DNA from: Firmicutes bacterium UBA4996
GTDB lineage: Bacteria > Bacillota > Limnochordia > Darwinibacteriales > Darwinibacteriaceae
Reading direction: 5' to 3'
Length of the DNA: 47,446 nucleotides
Assembly (NCBI GenBank): GCA_002396805.1
Contig: DGYW01000064.1
Location: forward strand, 171,891-219,336
Shown here: positions 34,426 through 41,852 of the stretch, piece after piece
Layout: each line of letters opens with the position of its first letter
Numbering within the stretch: the stretch's first letter is position 1
The notes under the pieces: model-generated
Database searches by the model: none
The model's input: the letters and a program-made list of their open reading frames with translations, nothing else
Told to the model about the DNA's origin: nothing
Translations under genes and position numbers: made by a program

Positions 34426-35121
34426 TTACTTGATACGTGCTTTGTCTAGGGCATCACGAACGGCATGGTTAGATTGGTGGGTGAGACCGGTAGCACCAGT
34501 AATCACATCAACATAACCAGGTTCGCTATTAATCGCAGCTTCTTTATAGTTCTCGCGAGCAATTTCTAATGGCCAACCATAGACCTCTACGCTTGGATCT
34601 TGAATGGTGTGATCGGGTAGAACTCTTTGTACTGCGTAGTCTACAATCTTGTCATCTTTCAAGGTAACCCATACTACTTTGTAGTATTGACCGTAGGAAG
34701 AGGTTTCGGAGCGACCTAGGAAGACTCCGTCAAAATACTTGTTAGAAGGCTTCGTGTCGCTGGCTTTGACCAACGCTCTTTCGACCGCCTGAATCCACCC
34801 TTCTGAGCTGTGGGTAGCACCGGTTACGATGTCTGCTTGGGCGGCTTGGTTCTTCACAAATTGAAGACCTAAGGTACGAGCGGCTTCTCCAGCCTGTGGC
34901 CAGGGATAAGTACTCCAGTCTTTTTCAACGTGTTTGTCAGTGAACTCTCTGAGTACGACTGCTACGATTTTACCATCTTCAATAAAGACTTTAGCGGATT
35001 GGATGCTTTTTGGACCAGCATCAGACCATGCCTCGTATGTTCCATCGATCCAGGCAGCTTGGGACACAAATGTAAATGATAAAACTAGTACTAATGTTAA
35101 AACTAGATACAATCTTTTCAT
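34426..35121 (-). CDS. Exported protein with two FMN-binding domains
   Basis: ATG 35121 follows GGAGG at 8 bases. The 231-residue protein has a signal peptide (LVLTLVLVLSFTFVSQA) and two tandem FMN_bind domains (about 26-118 and 130-230). Each ends in a flavinylation motif: TGAT with Thr103 (IVTGATHSS) and TGAT with Thr211 (VITGATGLT). ApbE (16569-17603) should attach FMN to both. Such two-flavin carriers take part in extracytosolic electron transfer, for example to reductases or from membrane quinol/NADH complexes. The promoter region holds a Rex operator, linking it to cell redox state. Confidence 0.88.
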   Translation of the reverse strand: MKRLYLVLTLVLVLSFTFVSQAAWIDGTYEAWSDAGPKSIQSAKVFIEDGKIVAVVLREFTDKHVEKDWSTYPWPQAGEAARTLGLQFVKNQAAQADIVTGATHSSEGWIQAVERALVKASDTKPSNKYFDGVFLGRSETSSYGQYYKVVWVTLKDDKIVDYAVQRVLPDHTIQDPSVEVYGWPLEIARENYKEAAINSEPGYVDVITGATGLTHQSNHAVRDALDKARIK

Positions 35122-35149
35122 TTGCACAACCTCCACTTGAATTACTATA

Positions 35150-35163
35150 GTGAATACTTTCAC
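35150..35163 (-). promoter_or_regulatory. Predicted Rex operator in the promoter of the FMN-binding protein gene
   Basis: The core GTGAA-N4-TTCAC is a perfect inverted repeat (35150-35163), matching the Rex consensus TTGTGAA-N4-TTCACAA in 10 of 10 core bases; outer bases are partly matched. On the minus strand it abuts and overlaps a TATAGT -10 hexamer (35145-35150), 29 bases before the start codon. Rex bound there would block RNA polymerase. Confidence 0.65.
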
Positions 35164-35220
35164 CAACTGGGCCCAAATTAAGCGTAACAAATTTAGGACC
35201 CATCGTCAAGTCCTTTTAAC

Positions 35221-35266
35221 AAAAAATATCGGGAGCATAGAACCGGCTGTCAGCTGGTCCTAGCCC
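35221..35266 (-). terminator. Candidate terminator after the thiamine-binding-type gene
   Basis: On the minus strand TAGGACC (from the stop codon on) pairs with GGTTCTA in a 7-bp stem extended by GGGC/GCTC across a one-base bulge. Six Us follow after seven bases (35226-35221). The U-run is a little far from the stem, so strength is uncertain. Confidence 0.4.
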
Positions 35267-35514
35267 TCTTCCCATTGAGTTAGGGTGGTAACCATAACCA
35301 CATCATGCCCTTGGCCGCAATTCTGCTGAAATAGATGTCGTAAAGCTCGCCAAACTTCATCTGGATTTCCCGAAATCGTTGTATTTAAGGATGTATTGCC
35401 AAGATAAAAGTCGTAGTCCAGTCCATGCTCGTCCAAGAATTGCCTAGATAAGCCCGCCAGACTACTCATTTCTTCGGTAACTACAGGGTACAAAGATACT
35501 TCTGCTTTGATCAT
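35260..35514 (-). CDS. Thiamine-binding protein family (MTH1187/YkoF-like)
   Basis: ATG 35514 gives an 84-residue protein starting MIKAEVSLYPV, like the small ferredoxin-like MTH1187/YkoF family that binds thiamine or its precursors. LDYDFYLGNTSLNTTISG and DEVWRALRHLFQQ match the two halves of the fold. No thiamine transporter (YkoEDC) is nearby and no TPP riboswitch fits in the 54-base gap. Its ribosome site AGGAGGTG lies inside the 3' arm of the preceding terminator-like hairpin. Confidence 0.7.
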   Translation of the reverse strand: MIKAEVSLYPVVTEEMSSLAGLSRQFLDEHGLDYDFYLGNTSLNTTISGNPDEVWRALRHLFQQNCGQGHDVVMVTTLTQWEEG

Positions 35515-35561
35515 AAAAAAGCTACACCTCCTAGTGCTAGTATGACCAGAAGGTGTAGGCT
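35515..35561 (-). terminator. Terminator-like hairpin whose stem includes the next gene's ribosome site
   Basis: On the minus strand CTACACCT (35558-35551) pairs with AGGTGTAG (35529-35522), extended by two more pairs across a one-base bulge, then UUUUUU (35520-35515) and directly the ATG of the thiamine-binding-type gene. The 3' arm contains AGGAGGTG, its Shine-Dalgarno. It can thus end LysM-gene transcripts and also mask translation of the next gene. Confidence 0.65.
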
Positions 35562-35568
35562 TCACTCC

Positions 35569-36858
35569 TTAACGATTGGGTACGCAGACTATTTGCCCCG
35601 GCTTAATTTGACTAGGATTGGGGATTTGGGGATTCGCCCTAATGAGGGCATCTAAGGATACTCCGAATTTCTTGGCAATGCTCCACATGCTATCTCCAGA
35701 TTTCACTGTGTAGGCGAACGTTCCAGATGGGCAACCGCTTGGAGGTTGTGAAGTTCGTGGTACGCAGACAGTTTGCCCAGGGAAAATCAAACTAGGATTG
35801 GGGATTTGGGGATTCGCCCTAATGAGGGCATCTAAGGATACCCCGAATTTCTTAGCAATACTCCACATGCTATCTCCTGGTTGCACTGTATAAGCGAAAG
35901 TCCCTGCAGGGCATCCAGGTGGGGGTGGTGCGGTTGGCACGCAAACAATTTGCCCAGGGAAAATCAAACTAGGATTGGGAATTTGCGGATTGGCTGCGAT
36001 TAACGCATTCAAGGATACCCCGAATTTTTGTGCAATACTAAACATGCTATCGCCCGGTTGTACAGTATAGGAGAAAGTTCCGGGGGGACAAACGGTGGGC
36101 GGTGGAGTTACAGTCGGTACACAGACTATTTGTCCAGGGAAAATTAGATTAGGATTGGGGATTTGTGGGTTTGCCGCGATCAATGCATCCAACGAAACTC
36201 CGAATTTTTGCGCAATACTAAACATACTATCACCTGGTTGCACTGTGTAGGAGAAAGTTCCAGGGGGGCAAACGGTGGGCGGTGGTGTTACGGTTGGTAC
36301 GCAAACGGTTTCTCCTGGAAATAGTTGGTTGGGGTTGGGAATTTGGGGATTCGCTGCGATTAGTTCGTTGAGAGGTACGTTGAATTTCTGGGCAATGCTA
36401 AACATGGTGTCCCCTTGTACTACTGTATAGCTAAAGGTTCCAGTAGGGCAGGTAATGGTGGGTACGCAGACAATTTGTCCTGGAACTAACCTGGATGGAT
36501 CAGGAATTTGGGGATTAGCATCAATCAGATCTTGTAAAGATACGCCAAATCTTCTGGCGATAGTGAACATGGTATCACCAGGCTGCACAATGTAGCTGAA
36601 AGTTCCGGGGGGGCATACTGTTTGCTGATTCGGGATGCAGACAACCTGACCAGGTCGAATCTGGCTAGGATCCTGGATTTGTGGGTTGGCTGCAATTAGG
36701 GCATCCACAGTTACTCCAAATTGACGAGCGATGGAGAAAAAGGTATCTCCTGGGCGCACTATATATGGGGTGGTGTTTGGCCCACAGACTTGCTCAGATA
36801 CTACCGTAGCCTCGGCCTGTTGTTCGTGTTGTTCTAAGATCTTGTCATCTCTTTCCAA
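35569..36858 (-). CDS. Cysteine-rich protein with seven LysM repeats, no signal peptide
   Basis: TTG 36858, 7 bases after AGGAGG, is preferred over ATG 36903, which has no ribosome site. The 429-residue product has a short acidic N-terminus without a signal peptide and then seven LysM domains, each about 45 residues (core YTVQPGDSMFSIAQKFGVSL), joined by Pro/Thr linkers. Each repeat is bracketed by two Cys (for example CPPGTF before and VCVP after), 14 in all. LysM binds GlcNAc-containing glycans. Lack of export signal plus many Cys suggests assembly on the forespore surface, as for SafA-type coat proteins, but this is inferred. Confidence 0.85.
   Translation of the reverse strand: MERDDKILEQHEQQAEATVVSEQVCGPNTTPYIVRPGDTFFSIARQFGVTVDALIAANPQIQDPSQIRPGQVVCIPNQQTVCPPGTFSYIVQPGDTMFTIARRFGVSLQDLIDANPQIPDPSRLVPGQIVCVPTITCPTGTFSYTVVQGDTMFSIAQKFNVPLNELIAANPQIPNPNQLFPGETVCVPTVTPPPTVCPPGTFSYTVQPGDSMFSIAQKFGVSLDALIAANPQIPNPNLIFPGQIVCVPTVTPPPTVCPPGTFSYTVQPGDSMFSIAQKFGVSLNALIAANPQIPNPSLIFPGQIVCVPTAPPPPGCPAGTFAYTVQPGDSMWSIAKKFGVSLDALIRANPQIPNPSLIFPGQTVCVPRTSQPPSGCPSGTFAYTVKSGDSMWSIAKKFGVSLDALIRANPQIPNPSQIKPGQIVCVPNR
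35575..36775 (-). repeat. Tandem DNA repeat encoding the LysM domains
   Basis: Seven units of roughly 150-180 bp. The copies nearest the 3' end of the gene are most alike: the block AATGAGGGCATCTAAGGATA recurs exactly at 35640 and 35820, 180 bases apart. Units become more divergent toward the gene start, so growth seems to have occurred at the C-terminal side. Confidence 0.8.
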
Positions 36859-36938
36859 AGTCAATCCTCCTTTGCAGATCAATACCGTTGGTTCACGGTT
36901 CATAACAAGATATGACTGGAAAGAGTGATTGGTTACTC

Positions 36939-36967
36939 TTGACTTTCGGAAAAAGCTATGCTAAAGT
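36939..36967 (+). promoter_or_regulatory. Promoter of tRNA-Asn
   Basis: TTGACT (36939-36944), a 17-base spacer ending TGC (extended -10 type), and TAAAGT (36962-36967). The mature tRNA starts 12 bases after the -10 box. Confidence 0.75.
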
Positions 36968-36978
36968 ATCCTTAGTGT

Positions 36979-37053
<75 letters not shown>

Positions 37054-37059
37054 TCTTGG

Positions 37060-37090
37060 AAGCGATTAGCTAATAGCTAGTCGCTTTCTT
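37060..37090 (+). terminator. Terminator after tRNA-Asn
   Basis: AAGCGATTAGCT (37060-37071) and AGCTAGTCGCTT (37075-37086) form a 12-bp stem with one G.U and a 3-nt loop, followed by TCTTC. The U-run is imperfect. Confidence 0.6.
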
Positions 37091-37114
37091 CATTTGCGTC
37101 ATGCGGGCATGTAG

Positions 37115-37151
37115 AGACCCTAGCAGAGCTAATAATCCGCTAGGGTCTTTT
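37115..37151 (+). terminator. Second terminator-like hairpin downstream of tRNA-Asn
   Basis: AGACCCTAGC (37115-37124) and GCTAGGGTCT (37139-37148) form a perfect 10-bp stem with a 14-nt loop, followed by TTT. It protects the convergent PspC gene from read-through or acts as backup. Confidence 0.55.
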
Positions 37152-37165
37152 GAGATCGATTAATG

Positions 37166-37357
37166 TTAGCGTTGCCACGAATCCTCTGGGATCACAATCC
37201 AACAGATTAGATAGGCTAGTAGACCAGTACCATAAACAAAAACTGAGATGGCCCAAATCAAGCGCACGATGGTGGGGTCGATACTAAAGTACTCAGCGAT
37301 GCCGCCACACACCCCACCGATTCTTTTCTCCCTAGAGCGATACAATTTCTTGGGCAT
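37166..37357 (-). CDS. PspC-domain membrane protein
   Basis: ATG 37357, 6 bases after GGGGGA, gives a 63-residue protein with the PspC signature (KRIGGVCGGIAEYFSIDPTI) and one to two membrane segments. PspC relatives sense or answer membrane stress. The start lies 2 bases past the stop of the dehydrogenase gene, so the two are coupled. Confidence 0.85.
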   Translation of the reverse strand: MPKKLYRSREKRIGGVCGGIAEYFSIDPTIVRLIWAISVFVYGTGLLAYLICWIVIPEDSWQR

Positions 37358-37359
37358 TA

Positions 37360-38337
37360 TCATTCCCCCTTATAAACCTTTGGATTTACTAAATTACGTG
37401 GACGTTGTCCTTGTAGGACTGCCAGCACGTCATTTACCACCATTTCTACCATTTGCACCCTAGTCTCCTGGCCGGCACTGGCAATATGGGGAGTCAAGAC
37501 TACATTGGGTAATTGGGTTAGACCAGGTTTCAAGGCCGGCTCGTCTTCGAAGACATCTAGACCAGCACCATAGATGGTTCCTTCTTCTAGTGCTTTGACT
37601 AGGGCAACTTCATTAACAACAGGCCCTCGAGCCGTGTTAATCAACACCGCGGTAGGTTTCATCATTTTGAGTTCCCGCTCATCAATGAGATATTTTGTCT
37701 CCGGCGTGAGGGGGCAGTGGAGTGAAACAAAATCTGCTTCTTGCAGAAGTGTATCTAAATCAACGTATTCCATATTGTACTTTTCTTCCACCTCTAGCGG
37801 CAGACGATTGCGATTATGGTAGAGGGTTCTCATATCAAAGCCTTGGGCTCGCTTGGCCACAGCCTGACCAATGCGACCAGCTCCTATGAGACCAAGTGTC
37901 TTTCCGTACACCTCTACCCCTAATAGCATTTCTGGTGCCCAGCCTGTGAACTCTCCCCTCCGGGTCATGTGATCTCCTTCCACTACCCGCCGCGCAGTGC
38001 TCATTAAGAGAGCCCAGGCTAGATCTGCACTGGCATTCGTGAGGACATCGGGGGTGTTCACAACGGCGATCCTTTGGGTGGTTGCACTGGTGAGGTCAAT
38101 ATTATTAAAACCTACTGCGTAATTAGCGATAACTTTGAGTCTTTTGCCGGCGGAAATTACTTCTGAGTCAATGGGATCCGAAAGCATGGTTATTAAACCA
38201 TCTTGATTCGAAACAATTTTCAGGAGTTCTTCCTTAGTTATGTTGCGGTCGTGCGGGTAAACTGTTACATTACAAAGGGAACGGAGTTTATCTAAGCCAT
38301 CCCCTGGTAGTTGTCTGGTCACAAATACATTCAACAT
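37360..38337 (-). CDS. 2-hydroxyacid dehydrogenase, glyoxylate/hydroxypyruvate reductase type
   Basis: ATG 38337 behind GAGGAAGTGAAAG gives 325 residues. LIGAGRIGQAVAKRAQGF is the NAD(P) site; the catalytic Arg is in NTARGPVVN, Glu in DVFEDEP and His in LTPHIASAG. The N-terminal MLNVFVTRQLPGDGLDKL resembles D-glycerate dehydrogenase/glyoxylate reductases (GyaR). It would interconvert glyoxylate-glycolate or hydroxypyruvate-glycerate. Confidence 0.88.
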   Translation of the reverse strand: MLNVFVTRQLPGDGLDKLRSLCNVTVYPHDRNITKEELLKIVSNQDGLITMLSDPIDSEVISAGKRLKVIANYAVGFNNIDLTSATTQRIAVVNTPDVLTNASADLAWALLMSTARRVVEGDHMTRRGEFTGWAPEMLLGVEVYGKTLGLIGAGRIGQAVAKRAQGFDMRTLYHNRNRLPLEVEEKYNMEYVDLDTLLQEADFVSLHCPLTPETKYLIDERELKMMKPTAVLINTARGPVVNEVALVKALEEGTIYGAGLDVFEDEPALKPGLTQLPNVVLTPHIASAGQETRVQMVEMVVNDVLAVLQGQRPRNLVNPKVYKGE

Positions 38338-38465
38338 ACTTTCACTTCCTCTCGCCATATTATTCTTGCCCTAAGCCAGAGATCCTTTTTCTCAATTAAC
38401 CAAAAACAGCAGGGTTTCGCTGACTGTCGTGGAAATACTTCAGCAACGAAGCGGAGGGATCATTA

Positions 38466-39227
38466 GTGGCCACAGTCTTTGTCCTGGCTAACCAGAAGGG
38501 AGGAGTGGGAAAAACCACTTCAACTTATAACTTAGGGGTTGCCTTAGCCGATATCGGACAGCGAGTATTGCTTTTAGATTTAGACCCGCAGGGTGGGTTA
38601 ACCTATTGCGCAGGTTTTGAACCGGAAGACCTTGGGAAGACTATCTATCACTGCTTAGTTCGTAATACTAATCCTAGGGAAGTCATTGTTTCGAATGAAT
38701 ATGGGGTTCATTTACTACCTGCCAATATAGATTTATCTATTGCGGAGTTTCAGTTGATTAATGCTCCTGCGCGCGAGCGACGGGTGACCCGAATAATTAA
38801 CGAACTAAGAGATGACTATGACTTTATCTTGATCGATAGTCAGCCTTCCCTAGGATTGTTAACGATGAATGCGTTAGCCGCAGCTGATCAGGTCATTATT
38901 CCCGTTTCTTGTGAGTATCTCAGTGTTAGGGGGACACGTGCGCTCTTAAAACTTGTCGCCAAAGTTAAGGGACAACTTAACAGTCGATTGACTGTAGCGG
39001 GGATTTTACCGACTATGTTTGATAGTAGAACTCTTCACGGCCGAGAGATTCTCAAACTTTTGGAGACCGAATTTGCTGATCTCCATCTTTATCCCCATAC
39101 GGTAGCTAGGAGTATTCGCTTCGCGGAGAGTGCCGCGCAACGTATCCCGGTTTTTGAAACCAAAATTCAGGTGCCTGGTGCTTTAGCTTATCGGGAATTA
39201 GCACGCGATTTAGTAAAAAACAAATAA
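38466..39227 (+). CDS. ParA-family (Soj-like) ATPase
   Basis: GTG 38466 behind GGAGGG. The 253-residue protein has a deviant Walker A (QKGGVGKTTSTYNLG), Walker A' DLDPQGG and Walker B FILIDSQPSLG. This is the Soj/ParA type that moves DNA or other cargo. No parB follows; gltX is the next gene. It could be an orphan ParA acting on a protein cargo, or the chromosomal Soj displaced from its partner. Confidence 0.88.
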   Translation: MATVFVLANQKGGVGKTTSTYNLGVALADIGQRVLLLDLDPQGGLTYCAGFEPEDLGKTIYHCLVRNTNPREVIVSNEYGVHLLPANIDLSIAEFQLINAPARERRVTRIINELRDDYDFILIDSQPSLGLLTMNALAAADQVIIPVSCEYLSVRGTRALLKLVAKVKGQLNSRLTVAGILPTMFDSRTLHGREILKLLETEFADLHLYPHTVARSIRFAESAAQRIPVFETKIQVPGALAYRELARDLVKNK

Positions 39228-39260
39228 TAGATAGGGTAATTATAGGAGGCAGATTTTTTT

Positions 39261-40736
39261 ATGAGTACAGTAAGAGTGCGCTTTGCGCCGAGTCCAACAG
39301 GTTATTTACACGTGGGAGGTGCGCGGACTGCCTTATTTAACTGGTTGTACGCTCGTCATCATAAAGGGGTGTTTGTATTAAGAATTGAAGACACCGATTT
39401 GGCTCGCTCTACAGATGAAGCCACTCAAGTGATCTTGGATGCTCTGGAATTCTTAGGTTTAGACTGGGATGAGGGCCCTAAGCGTGGTGGCGAGTATGGT
39501 CCGTATTACCAAAGCCAACGCCTAGATCTTTATCGAGAGTACGCCAACAAGCTAATGGAACTAGATCGTGCCTACGAATGCTATTGTACTCCTGAAGAAT
39601 TAGATCACAGAAGACAGGAGCAGATCAAGGCAGGCAAGGCTACTCGCTATGATCAGCGTTGCGCACAGTTAACTGCGGCAGAAAAAGCAGCATATAGAGC
39701 AGAAGGGCGAATCCCTGCGATCCGTTTCCGCGCTTTGGAGACGGGTGAAACGCTCGTTCGCGACATTATCCGGGGTGATGTGGTTTTTGAAAACACCCAG
39801 ATTGATGATTTTGTGATTTATAAATCGGATGGCATGCCAACCTATAATTTCGCGGTGGTTGTTGATGATGCGTTAATGAAGATTACCCATGTAATCAGAG
39901 GAGAAGACCATCTTTCTAACACGCCAAAGCAAATCCAAATCTATGAAGCCCTAGGTTTTCCTCTACCTGAATTTGCCCATATTCCCATGATTCTAGGCCC
40001 AGACAAATCCTTACTCAGTAAGCGGCATGGGGCAACGTCCGTCATGCAATTTCATGATGAAGGTTATTTACCAGAGGCCATGGTAAACTATCTATCCTTA
40101 TTAGGCTGGGGCTATGATGATTCTCAGACCATGTTTTCTAAGGAAGATTTGGTTAAGAAGTTTAGTTTAGAGCGGGTATCGAAAAACCCCGCAGTCTTTG
40201 ATTTGCAGAAGTTAGAGTGGATGAATGGTGTTTACATTCGCGAGCTTTCTCTAGAGGACTTCTATGAGGTCGCTTTGCCTTTTTGGCAGAAAGCTGGATT
40301 CTTGCCTGAGAAAGTGAGCCCAGAACAACAAGATTACGCTCTGCGGATTTTGAAAGAACTGCAAAGTCGCCTTAAGCTTGTAGAAGATGTGATAGACTTG
40401 GCCTATTATTTTTTCAAGGACGACTATGTGTACAATAAAGAAATCGTTCAGAAGATCTTAGGTAAACCTCAGACGGAGGCTATTTTGCAGTACGTGTATG
40501 AAGCCATATCCGCTGTTCCGGTTTTGGATGAGGAACACGTGAAACCCCTGTTCAAAGCCGGCTTGGAGAAATACGGAGTTAAAATGGGAGATTTGATTCA
40601 ACCAATTCGCGTGGCCTTAACTGGAACCAATATTAGCCCAGGCATTTACGAAGTTCTAGAGTTGCTTGGCCGCGACAGGGTGCTAGCAAGAATAGAAAGG
40701 ACCCTGGAGATGCTAAGAGAAGGGGAGTTGGTATAG
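39261..40736 (+). CDS. gltX: Glutamyl-tRNA synthetase
   Basis: A 491-residue class I synthetase. The HIGH-type motif is PSPTGYLHVGGART and the KMSKS-type motif LLSKRHG near residue 253. Bacillota often use a non-discriminating GltX that also charges tRNA-Gln, later amidated by GatCAB; a tRNA-Gln gene lies 460 bases downstream, but no glnS or gat genes are in the window. AGGAGGCAG precedes the ATG. Confidence 0.95.
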   Translation: MSTVRVRFAPSPTGYLHVGGARTALFNWLYARHHKGVFVLRIEDTDLARSTDEATQVILDALEFLGLDWDEGPKRGGEYGPYYQSQRLDLYREYANKLMELDRAYECYCTPEELDHRRQEQIKAGKATRYDQRCAQLTAAEKAAYRAEGRIPAIRFRALETGETLVRDIIRGDVVFENTQIDDFVIYKSDGMPTYNFAVVVDDALMKITHVIRGEDHLSNTPKQIQIYEALGFPLPEFAHIPMILGPDKSLLSKRHGATSVMQFHDEGYLPEAMVNYLSLLGWGYDDSQTMFSKEDLVKKFSLERVSKNPAVFDLQKLEWMNGVYIRELSLEDFYEVALPFWQKAGFLPEKVSPEQQDYALRILKELQSRLKLVEDVIDLAYYFFKDDYVYNKEIVQKILGKPQTEAILQYVYEAISAVPVLDEEHVKPLFKAGLEKYGVKMGDLIQPIRVALTGTNISPGIYEVLELLGRDRVLARIERTLEMLREGELV

Positions 40737-41149
40737 TGGAAGTTAAAGTACGTTGGAACGGAAAGATGGGCTTTGTGGGAACATCCGGCACGAATCATGC
40801 AGTTGTTATGGATGTTTCGCCTCAAGTAGGAGGCGACGGAACTGCTCCTAGTCCCATGGAAATGGTCCTTTTTGGTCTCGCCGGTTGTGCGGGGGTGGAT
40901 ATTGCCCTGATCCTTGAAAAGAAAAAAGTTAAGGTGCGGGACTTTGAGGTCTTTGTCCGGGCCGAGCGTGCAGATGAGCATCCTAGAGTGTTTACGAAAG
41001 TGGATCTTACCTTTGTGTTTGCGGGCGAGGATTTGCGGCCAAAACCTTTGGAAGATGCGGTCCGCCTATCCATTGATAAATACTGTTCGGTAGCGGGAAT
41101 GGTTTCTCAGACCGCCACTATTGAATGGAAAGTTGAAATAAAAGAGTAA
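40736..41149 (+). CDS. OsmC-family protein
   Basis: GTG 40736 overlaps the gltX stop (TAGTG), with AAGGGGAG upstream. The 137-residue protein has the OsmC fold and its two redox cysteines: LAGCAGVDI and KYCSVAGMV. Members reduce organic hydroperoxides; many of the YhfA type have unknown substrates. Translational coupling to gltX may be incidental. Confidence 0.88.
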   Translation: MEVKVRWNGKMGFVGTSGTNHAVVMDVSPQVGGDGTAPSPMEMVLFGLAGCAGVDIALILEKKKVKVRDFEVFVRAERADEHPRVFTKVDLTFVFAGEDLRPKPLEDAVRLSIDKYCSVAGMVSQTATIEWKVEIKE

Positions 41150-41157
41150 AGCAACCC

Positions 41158-41186
41158 TTGTATTGTTCACGCCGGTGTGGTATCTT
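41158..41186 (+). promoter_or_regulatory. Promoter of tRNA-Gln
   Basis: TTGTAT (41158-41163), 17-base spacer, TATCTT (41181-41186). The tRNA begins 12 bases after the -10 box, as for tRNA-Asn. Confidence 0.55.
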
Positions 41187-41198
41187 AAAAAGTAGCAC

Positions 41199-41272
41199 TG
41201 GGGGATCGTCTAATGGCAGGACGGATGACTCTGACTCATCTAGTCTAGGTTCGAATCCTAGTCCCCCAGCCA
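41199..41272 (+). tRNA. tRNA-Gln (anticodon CTG)
   Basis: A 74-nt tRNA with encoded CCA. Acceptor TGGGGGA pairs with TCCCCCA, the anticodon arm GATGA-CTCTGAC-TCATC carries CTG, and the T arm CTAGG-TTCGAAT-CCTAG is perfect. Its last 50 bases recur at 41877-41926. Confidence 0.95.
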
Positions 41273-41288
41273 TTACTTAAACCACGAT

Positions 41289-41320
41289 GAGACCGCACTT
41301 TGCGGTCTCTTTTGTTTTTT
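41289..41320 (+). terminator. Rho-independent terminator of tRNA-Gln
   Basis: GAGACCGCA (41289-41297) and TGCGGTCTC (41301-41309) form a perfect 9-bp stem with a 3-nt loop, followed by TTTTGTTTTTT. Confidence 0.9.
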
Positions 41321-41334
41321 AGGGCTAAGGCAAA

Positions 41335-41451
41335 TCATCCTTTGGTCATCGGCTCTTCGATGACCATAAGGGCCACTAAAGCTTGCGTATCTTCTCTTAA
41401 CATCGCAACTTCGTATTGATCTATAATCAAACCAGAACGTATGACTCTCAC
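41335..41451 (-). CDS. Candidate 38-residue ORF (doubtful)
   Basis: A GTG at 41451 opens MRVIRSGLIIDQYEVAMLRE and ends at TGA 41335-41337. Composition looks protein-like (balanced hydrophobic and charged residues, one amphipathic helix). No ribosome site is seen, and it overlaps a plus-strand terminator at its start. It may be a remnant of a longer gene or chance. Confidence 0.2.
   Translation of the reverse strand: MRVIRSGLIIDQYEVAMLREDTQALVALMVIEEPMTKG
41344..41365. other. Perfect 8-bp hairpin in the tRNA-Gln to pseudo-tRNA interval
   Basis: GGTCATCG (41344-41351) and CGATGACC (41358-41365) with a 6-nt loop. It could be an operator or a structural element of a small RNA ending at the terminator at 41470. 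Confidence 0.3.
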
Positions 41452-41470
41452 CAAACGGTGGGGTCTTTTT
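41443..41470 (+). terminator. Orphan rho-independent terminator
   Basis: GACTCTCACC (41443-41452) and GGTGGGGTC (41457-41465) form a 9-bp stem with one bulged T and one G.U, loop AAAC, then TTTTT (41466-41470). It follows the tRNA-Gln terminator by 120 bases with no recognised plus-strand gene between. Confidence 0.65.
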
Positions 41471-41522
41471 GTTGCAGGAATCTACCTAAGAGCCCCGTAT
41501 TTAACCATTAGGGGGTGTCAAT

Positions 41523-41741
41523 GTGATTTTAAAGGTAACTCCATCCGCTATTAGCCTAGGTATCCCTGATGCCAAACCCGGGCCCGCAGAGGGTTGTTAC
41601 TATGTGGAAATTACTGATATTCCTGAAGGCGTTTTAGTGGGCCAGGTGATTTTGTTGTTCTGCGATACAGTTCGCAAGATGGCCGATGACGGTAAGCGAT
41701 ACGAGTTTAAATTCTCGGAGCTTCGTCCGAGTTCGCTTTAA
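41523..41741 (+). CDS. Small hypothetical protein
   Basis: GTG 41523 behind TAGGGGGTG starts a 72-residue soluble protein. It looks strand-rich (YYVEITDIPEGVLVGQVILLF) with a charged C-terminus (DDGKRYEFKFSELRPSSL). No signal peptide or membrane segment; no family recognised. It is the only ordinary-looking gene between the two tRNA-Gln repeats. Confidence 0.6.
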   Translation: MILKVTPSAISLGIPDAKPGPAEGCYYVEITDIPEGVLVGQVILLFCDTVRKMADDGKRYEFKFSELRPSSL

Positions 41742-41812
41742 ACGTTGGGCAATTTTGGGCAAAACTATCTCCCACAATTGCCTACAAGCCCGCTAAATGG
41801 CCATCTATATTT

Positions 41813-41842
41813 TTGGAAAAAAGCACCTTAAATCGCTATAAT
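41813..41842 (+). promoter_or_regulatory. Promoter upstream of the pseudo-tRNA
   Basis: TTGGAA (41813-41818), 18-base spacer, perfect TATAAT (41837-41842). The tRNA-like segment would start 11 bases later, the same geometry as for the two intact tRNAs. Confidence 0.6.
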
Positions 41843-41852
41843 ATCATCGAGA

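Noticed and set aside
35515..35568. TPP riboswitch before the thiamine-binding-type gene
   Set aside because: The gap is only 54 bases and lacks the conserved CTGAGA and related THI-box blocks; it is filled by a terminator-like hairpin.
35575..36775. CRISPR array
   Set aside because: The repeats are 150-180 bp, continuous and coding (LysM domains); no short repeat/spacer pattern exists in the window.
41273..41852. Intact mobile element between the tRNA-Gln repeats
   Set aside because: No integrase, transposase or terminal inverted repeats; only one 72-residue hypothetical gene fits.
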